Part shown: piece by piece, positions 11,172-13,734 of the stretch | How positions within the stretch are numbered: position 1 is the first letter of the stretch | How the letters are laid out: each line of letters starts with the position of its first letter | Assembly (NCBI GenBank): GCA_022573485.1 | Contig: JACZTW010000069.1 | Span: 1-13,734, forward strand | Reading direction: 5' to 3' | DNA from: Planctomycetota bacterium | GTDB taxonomy: Bacteria > Planctomycetota > Phycisphaerae > UBA1845 > CAIVHJ01 | DNA length: 13,734 nucleotides | Program-made: the position numbers and the translations under genes | The notes under the pieces: model-generated | The model's input: only the letters and a program-made list of their open reading frames with translations | The model's database searches: none | Told to the model about the DNA's origin: nothing

Positions 11172-12929
11172 TCAGCCCGGCAAGAGTTCGCGCGCCCAGC
11201 AGGGTGCGGTGACGAGCTTGGCGGGCAGGTGGCCGTAGGCGCCTTTGAGCGTGTTCATTGCATCTACCGTTGCCAGGCAGAAGGTCGGGAACTCCTGGAG
11301 ATCCGTTCGCGTGCTGAAATCCCTCATGCTGCGGTCCGCAAAACGCATGCCCCCGATCGCGCCGTCAAAGTAGATCGCACTCCACTTCTCCCGAGTGACG
11401 TCGTTGACTGTGCGGAAGCAAATGACGCGGTTGGCTGCCTTTTCCAGAAAGACGTTCAAGGGCGAAGCGGGCATCTTTTCAGGACGAACGACGGCAACGG
11501 CGTCCATGGTCTTCGTGATGAGCTTGGCAGGGGTCTGCTCCGGTTCGAAATTGCACATGGCCAGTGTCTCGGCCTCACGCACGACGGCGTTGACCTCTCG
11601 GTTGACTGCTTCCTGATTGATGTTCGATTTCTTGAGCAGCATCTCCATCGCGTCGGCGCCAAGCAGAATGGGGTAATTTTGCAGCGGATCAGTAAGGGCT
11701 GCATGGGCGAGAATGTCGCAAGCCTTGATGATGAGCGTCAAATCTCGGGATTCGCCGGAAAGTTGTTCGATGCCTTCTTTGACATCCGTGTGGTGGCCGA
11801 CGGCCTGACAGATGAGTTCCGGCACTTCCCACTTGAACATCAGCTTTTCGCCGATCTGTGCGAAACTCCATCCCAGTATGGACTTCTCATCGTGTTGAAA
11901 CTGCCCGGGGTCGGCCGAGGCTGCGTTGGTCAGGTCGATCATCAGGTCCGGCCTGATCTGGGCCACGGTGGCCATGCTCAGGTCGTGCAGCAAACCGGCG
12001 ACCAGGGCCGTACTGGCCTCGCACAGCCCGGTGATGTTCGCGAAGCGTTCCGCGAGATTCGCGGTCACGATGGTGTGCATCCAGTAGTTATAGCATGAGA
12101 ACTTTCCGGGCTGACTTTTGGGGTCTGCCAATTCGAGCATGCCGAGCTGTGCGGTGAGCTTGCCCACCTGTCCGAAACCCAACGCGGTGACGGCTTCATC
12201 CAGGTTGCGCGTCTTGCCGCGACTGTATTCGACAGAATTGGCCACACGGACGATGGCACCGGACAGCACGGGGTCTTGCCGAATCACCTCGATCAATTCT
12301 GCGGAGTCACTCTCGGAGCTGTCGATGACGGCCTGCACTTCGGTGACGGTGAAAGGCAGTGCCTTGCTCTGCACGGATTGTTCGATGAACTTGTCGAGGT
12401 CCACCGCGCTCATGGCGCCTTTACCCGAGGGGCCCTGAGGCTTGGCAGGTTCGTCAGTCGGCGGGGCGTCGTCCACAGGCGGTGTGGCTGGCGTATCCGA
12501 CTTCTCCCGGCAGCTTATCAGAGTTTGCTGCACCTTCTCAATCAGCGTGTTGTGGTCATAGGGCTTGGCCAGAGCGCTGCTGATGCCCAGCTTCATCGAT
12601 TTGAGAATATTCTGCTTGGTGACATTGGCTGTTTGGAGAACGACGGGCACGTCCTTCATCTCGGAGTTGTTACGGAGGTGAGCCAAGAAGCTGAATCCGT
12701 CCATCTCCGGCATTTGCAGATCCAGCAGGATCAGTGCGGGTTTCTGGTGCTTGAGCACTTCGAGCGCTTCTATCCCGGTGGCGGCGACGATCGAGGAGAA
12801 GCCCGCACGACTCAGAAACCGCGTCATGAGCATCAGCAGCGTGGCCTCATCATCGATGCACAAGATGGGTCTGCCGGCCGTCAACTTGAATGGCGACAAA
12901 TCTGCTCTTGTTTCCGTGGAGGTACCCAC
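11172..12929 (-). CDS. Response regulator with receiver (REC) and HDOD domains
   Basis: A 585-residue cytoplasmic protein. Residues 20-140 are a complete receiver domain: acidic pair Asp26/Asp27 in ILCIDDE, phospho-acceptor Asp70 in ILLDLQMPEMDGF, Thr100 and Lys122 in ALAKPYD. A Pro/Asp-rich linker (about 143-170) leads to an HDOD domain of about 175-395, with 'VIRQDPVLSGAIVRVANS', 'LDEAVTALGFGQVGKL', 'GLLHDLSM' and 'FKWEVPELICQAVGHHTD'. The last 190 or so residues have no recognised domain. HDOD proteins are non-enzymatic or cryptic HD-fold signalling scaffolds often tied to cyclic-di-GMP or motility control. The partner histidine kinase is not in this window. The start is GTG at 12929, with GGAAG about seven bases upstream. 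The only upstream ATG (12943) is out of frame. Confidence 0.92.
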   Translation of the reverse strand: MGTSTETRADLSPFKLTAGRPILCIDDEATLLMLMTRFLSRAGFSSIVAATGIEALEVLKHQKPALILLDLQMPEMDGFSFLAHLRNNSEMKDVPVVLQTANVTKQNILKSMKLGISSALAKPYDHNTLIEKVQQTLISCREKSDTPATPPVDDAPPTDEPAKPQGPSGKGAMSAVDLDKFIEQSVQSKALPFTVTEVQAVIDSSESDSAELIEVIRQDPVLSGAIVRVANSVEYSRGKTRNLDEAVTALGFGQVGKLTAQLGMLELADPKSQPGKFSCYNYWMHTIVTANLAERFANITGLCEASTALVAGLLHDLSMATVAQIRPDLMIDLTNAASADPGQFQHDEKSILGWSFAQIGEKLMFKWEVPELICQAVGHHTDVKEGIEQLSGESRDLTLIIKACDILAHAALTDPLQNYPILLGADAMEMLLKKSNINQEAVNREVNAVVREAETLAMCNFEPEQTPAKLITKTMDAVAVVRPEKMPASPLNVFLEKAANRVICFRTVNDVTREKWSAIYFDGAIGGMRFADRSMRDFSTRTDLQEFPTFCLATVDAMNTLKGAYGHLPAKLVTAPCWARELLPG

Positions 12930-13098
12930 TTGGCCGCTTCCATTAGTTCCGTAGGGCGAACTTCGCCGCGCACAATCGTGCTATCACACTGTAATCAATA
13001 GATCGACGTGCTGGAGTTAAGCGATGATTAGTTGTTGCCGTCAATCCGGAAGAGTGAGGGCTTTGCGGCACAATTACCACAGCAGACGTAGAGCCTTA
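12930..13098. other. Upstream region of the response-regulator gene, ending at the IS left end
   Basis: No gene is seen in these 169 bases. They should contain the minus-strand promoter of the response regulator, but I see no near-consensus pair. The insertion sequence has entered about 170 bases upstream of the start codon, so it may have separated the gene from distal regulatory sites. Confidence 0.5.
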
Positions 13099-13179
13099 GG
13101 AGCTATTGCAAAACCTTGAAGTTGAACAGCGTTAGATGACGATATTTGAACCACCGGCACAATCATGGAGGATAAACCG

Positions 13180-13578
13180 ATGGCTCGACAATGGTTAAGC
13201 GATGAACTGTGGGAACGAATCCAACCCTTACTTCCACCGGAACCCCCGAAACCCAAAGGCGGACGGCCACGCATTCCAGACCGTCGCTGCCTGGTCGGTA
13301 TTATCTTTGTTTTGCGAACCGGTTGCATCTGGAATGACCTACCGGCAGAGTTGGGCTGCGGCGACGGCAGCACCTGCTGGCGTCGATTTCGAGCCTGGAC
13401 CGATGCCGGTGTTTGGCCTGCGATCTGGCAAAACATTCTCAACGCGCTGGGACGCAAAGGACGCGTGGACTTCTCGAATGCGATCATCGACAGCGCCAGT
13501 GTTCGTGCGGTTTTTGGGGGGTCCACACCGGGCCGAACCCCACGGATCGAGCGAAGAACGGCTGCAAACGCCATTTGA
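13180..13578 (+). CDS. IS5-family transposase, ORF A
   Basis: ATG 13180 (MARQWLSDELWERIQPLLPPE) has GGAGG eight bases upstream and is preferred to the ATG at 13165. The sequence has the IS5/IS427 N-terminal DUF4096-type region (LSDELWERIQPLLP, GGRPRIPDRRCLVGIIFVLRTGCIWNDLP, 'STCWRRFRAWTDAGVW'). It also has the start of the catalytic domain, IIDSASVRA, whose Asp104 is the first residue of the DDE triad. The frame then crosses TTTTTGGGGGG (13511-13521). Beyond it the family sequence continues in the -1 frame, while this frame ends at 13578 with 19 non-conserved residues. As in other IS427-group elements, the full transposase would come from frameshifting. Confidence 0.88.
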   Translation: MARQWLSDELWERIQPLLPPEPPKPKGGRPRIPDRRCLVGIIFVLRTGCIWNDLPAELGCGDGSTCWRRFRAWTDAGVWPAIWQNILNALGRKGRVDFSNAIIDSASVRAVFGGSTPGRTPRIERRTAANAI

Positions 13579-13734
13579 TTACCGATGCCCAAGGCATTCC
13601 GTTGACATTGATCACCACGCCCGCCAACGTCAGCGACGGCCAGGTAGCCATCCCCTTGTTGGATTCGATTCCCCCGATCCGCCAGGGTGTGGGTCGGCCT
13701 CGTTTTCGTCCGGACATATTTCAAGGTGATCGCG
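13521..13734 (+). CDS. IS5-family transposase, ORF B (-1 frame; 3' end outside window)
   Basis: Starting at the last G of the T5G6 tract, the -1 frame reads VHTGPNPTDRAKNGCKRH, then LITDAQGIPLTLITTPANVSD, then IPLLDSIPPIRQGVGRPRFRPD. This is the standard continuation of IS427-type transposases after '...SVRAVFGG'. The remaining catalytic Asp and Glu lie beyond the window edge. It has no start codon of its own near the junction, so it should be made only as a frameshift fusion with ORF A. Confidence 0.85.

Larger units (their letters stand above)
13099..13734 (+). mobile_element. IS5-family insertion sequence, IS427-like group (right end outside window)
   Basis: The transposase identifies the family. 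The left end is placed at the GAGCTATTGCAAAAC stretch beginning near 13099-13100. It is preceded by CTTAG, which fits the YTAR-type target preference of the IS5 family. The exact boundary and the terminal inverted repeat cannot be confirmed because the right end is missing. It sits upstream of, and divergent from, the response-regulator gene. Confidence 0.7.

Noticed and set aside
11157..12098. Plus-strand open frame (313 codons) opposite the response regulator
   Set aside because: Antisense to an intact REC-HDOD gene; no motif or ribosome-binding site.

Overview
The window looks like a chromosomal stretch from a GC-rich Gram-negative bacterium, most likely Planctomycetota and possibly Phycisphaerae. 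The evidence for this is indirect. There is a multi-pass membrane protein ending in the CxxCGYDLRG...CPECG zinc-ribbon common in that phylum, and a short protein of the '(M)..QLRxRPFxPFRL.MSDG' type. There is also a large proportion of palindromic intergenic DNA, and isolated genes with their own promoters instead of long operons. No 16S rRNA is present, so the taxonomy is inference.

Layout. 1-334: the end of a membrane protein gene and a translationally coupled 63-aa membrane protein. 335-666: hairpin-rich intergenic DNA. 667-1998 (-): a COG2403 / cyclic 2,3-diphosphoglycerate synthetase-like P-loop protein. 2413-3411 (-): an EamA/DMT permease. 3740-4312 (+): a membrane protein with a C-terminal zinc ribbon. 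4370-4825 (+): a short planctomycete-type protein with a TTG start almost on its predicted transcription start. 4892-6677 (+): rpsL, bioY and rpsG, in which a biotin transporter gene separates two ribosomal protein genes that are usually adjacent. 7008-9342 (+): a POT/PTR2 peptide transporter split by a one-base frameshift and carrying an insertion of about 270 residues between TM7 and TM8. 9517-10158 (+): an AlkA-like DNA glycosylase. 10424-11128 (+): an exported protein with a C-terminal Cys-TM-Arg tail. 11172-12929 (-): a REC-HDOD response regulator. About 13099-13734: the left part of an IS5-family (IS427-like) insertion sequence whose transposase needs a -1 frameshift on a T5G6 tract.

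The genes do not form one pathway. rpsL and rpsG each have a near-consensus sigma70-type promoter of their own (TTGCAA-16-TACAAT and TTGCAG-17-TATAAT). rpsG is followed by a clean 12-bp-stem terminator, and fusA/tuf do not follow, so the classical str operon is broken up here. Housekeeping promoters of the TTGnnn-16/17-TAnAAT type can be read directly at several genes.

The most unusual material is in two places. The first is the transporter, both its domain insertion and its frameshift. The second is the intergenic DNA: several families of dispersed palindromes recur within this 13.7 kb, including one copy inside the predicted rpsL leader and an elaborate multi-helix structure directly in front of bioY. 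I found no CRISPR array, tRNA, rRNA, prophage or recognisable defence system.
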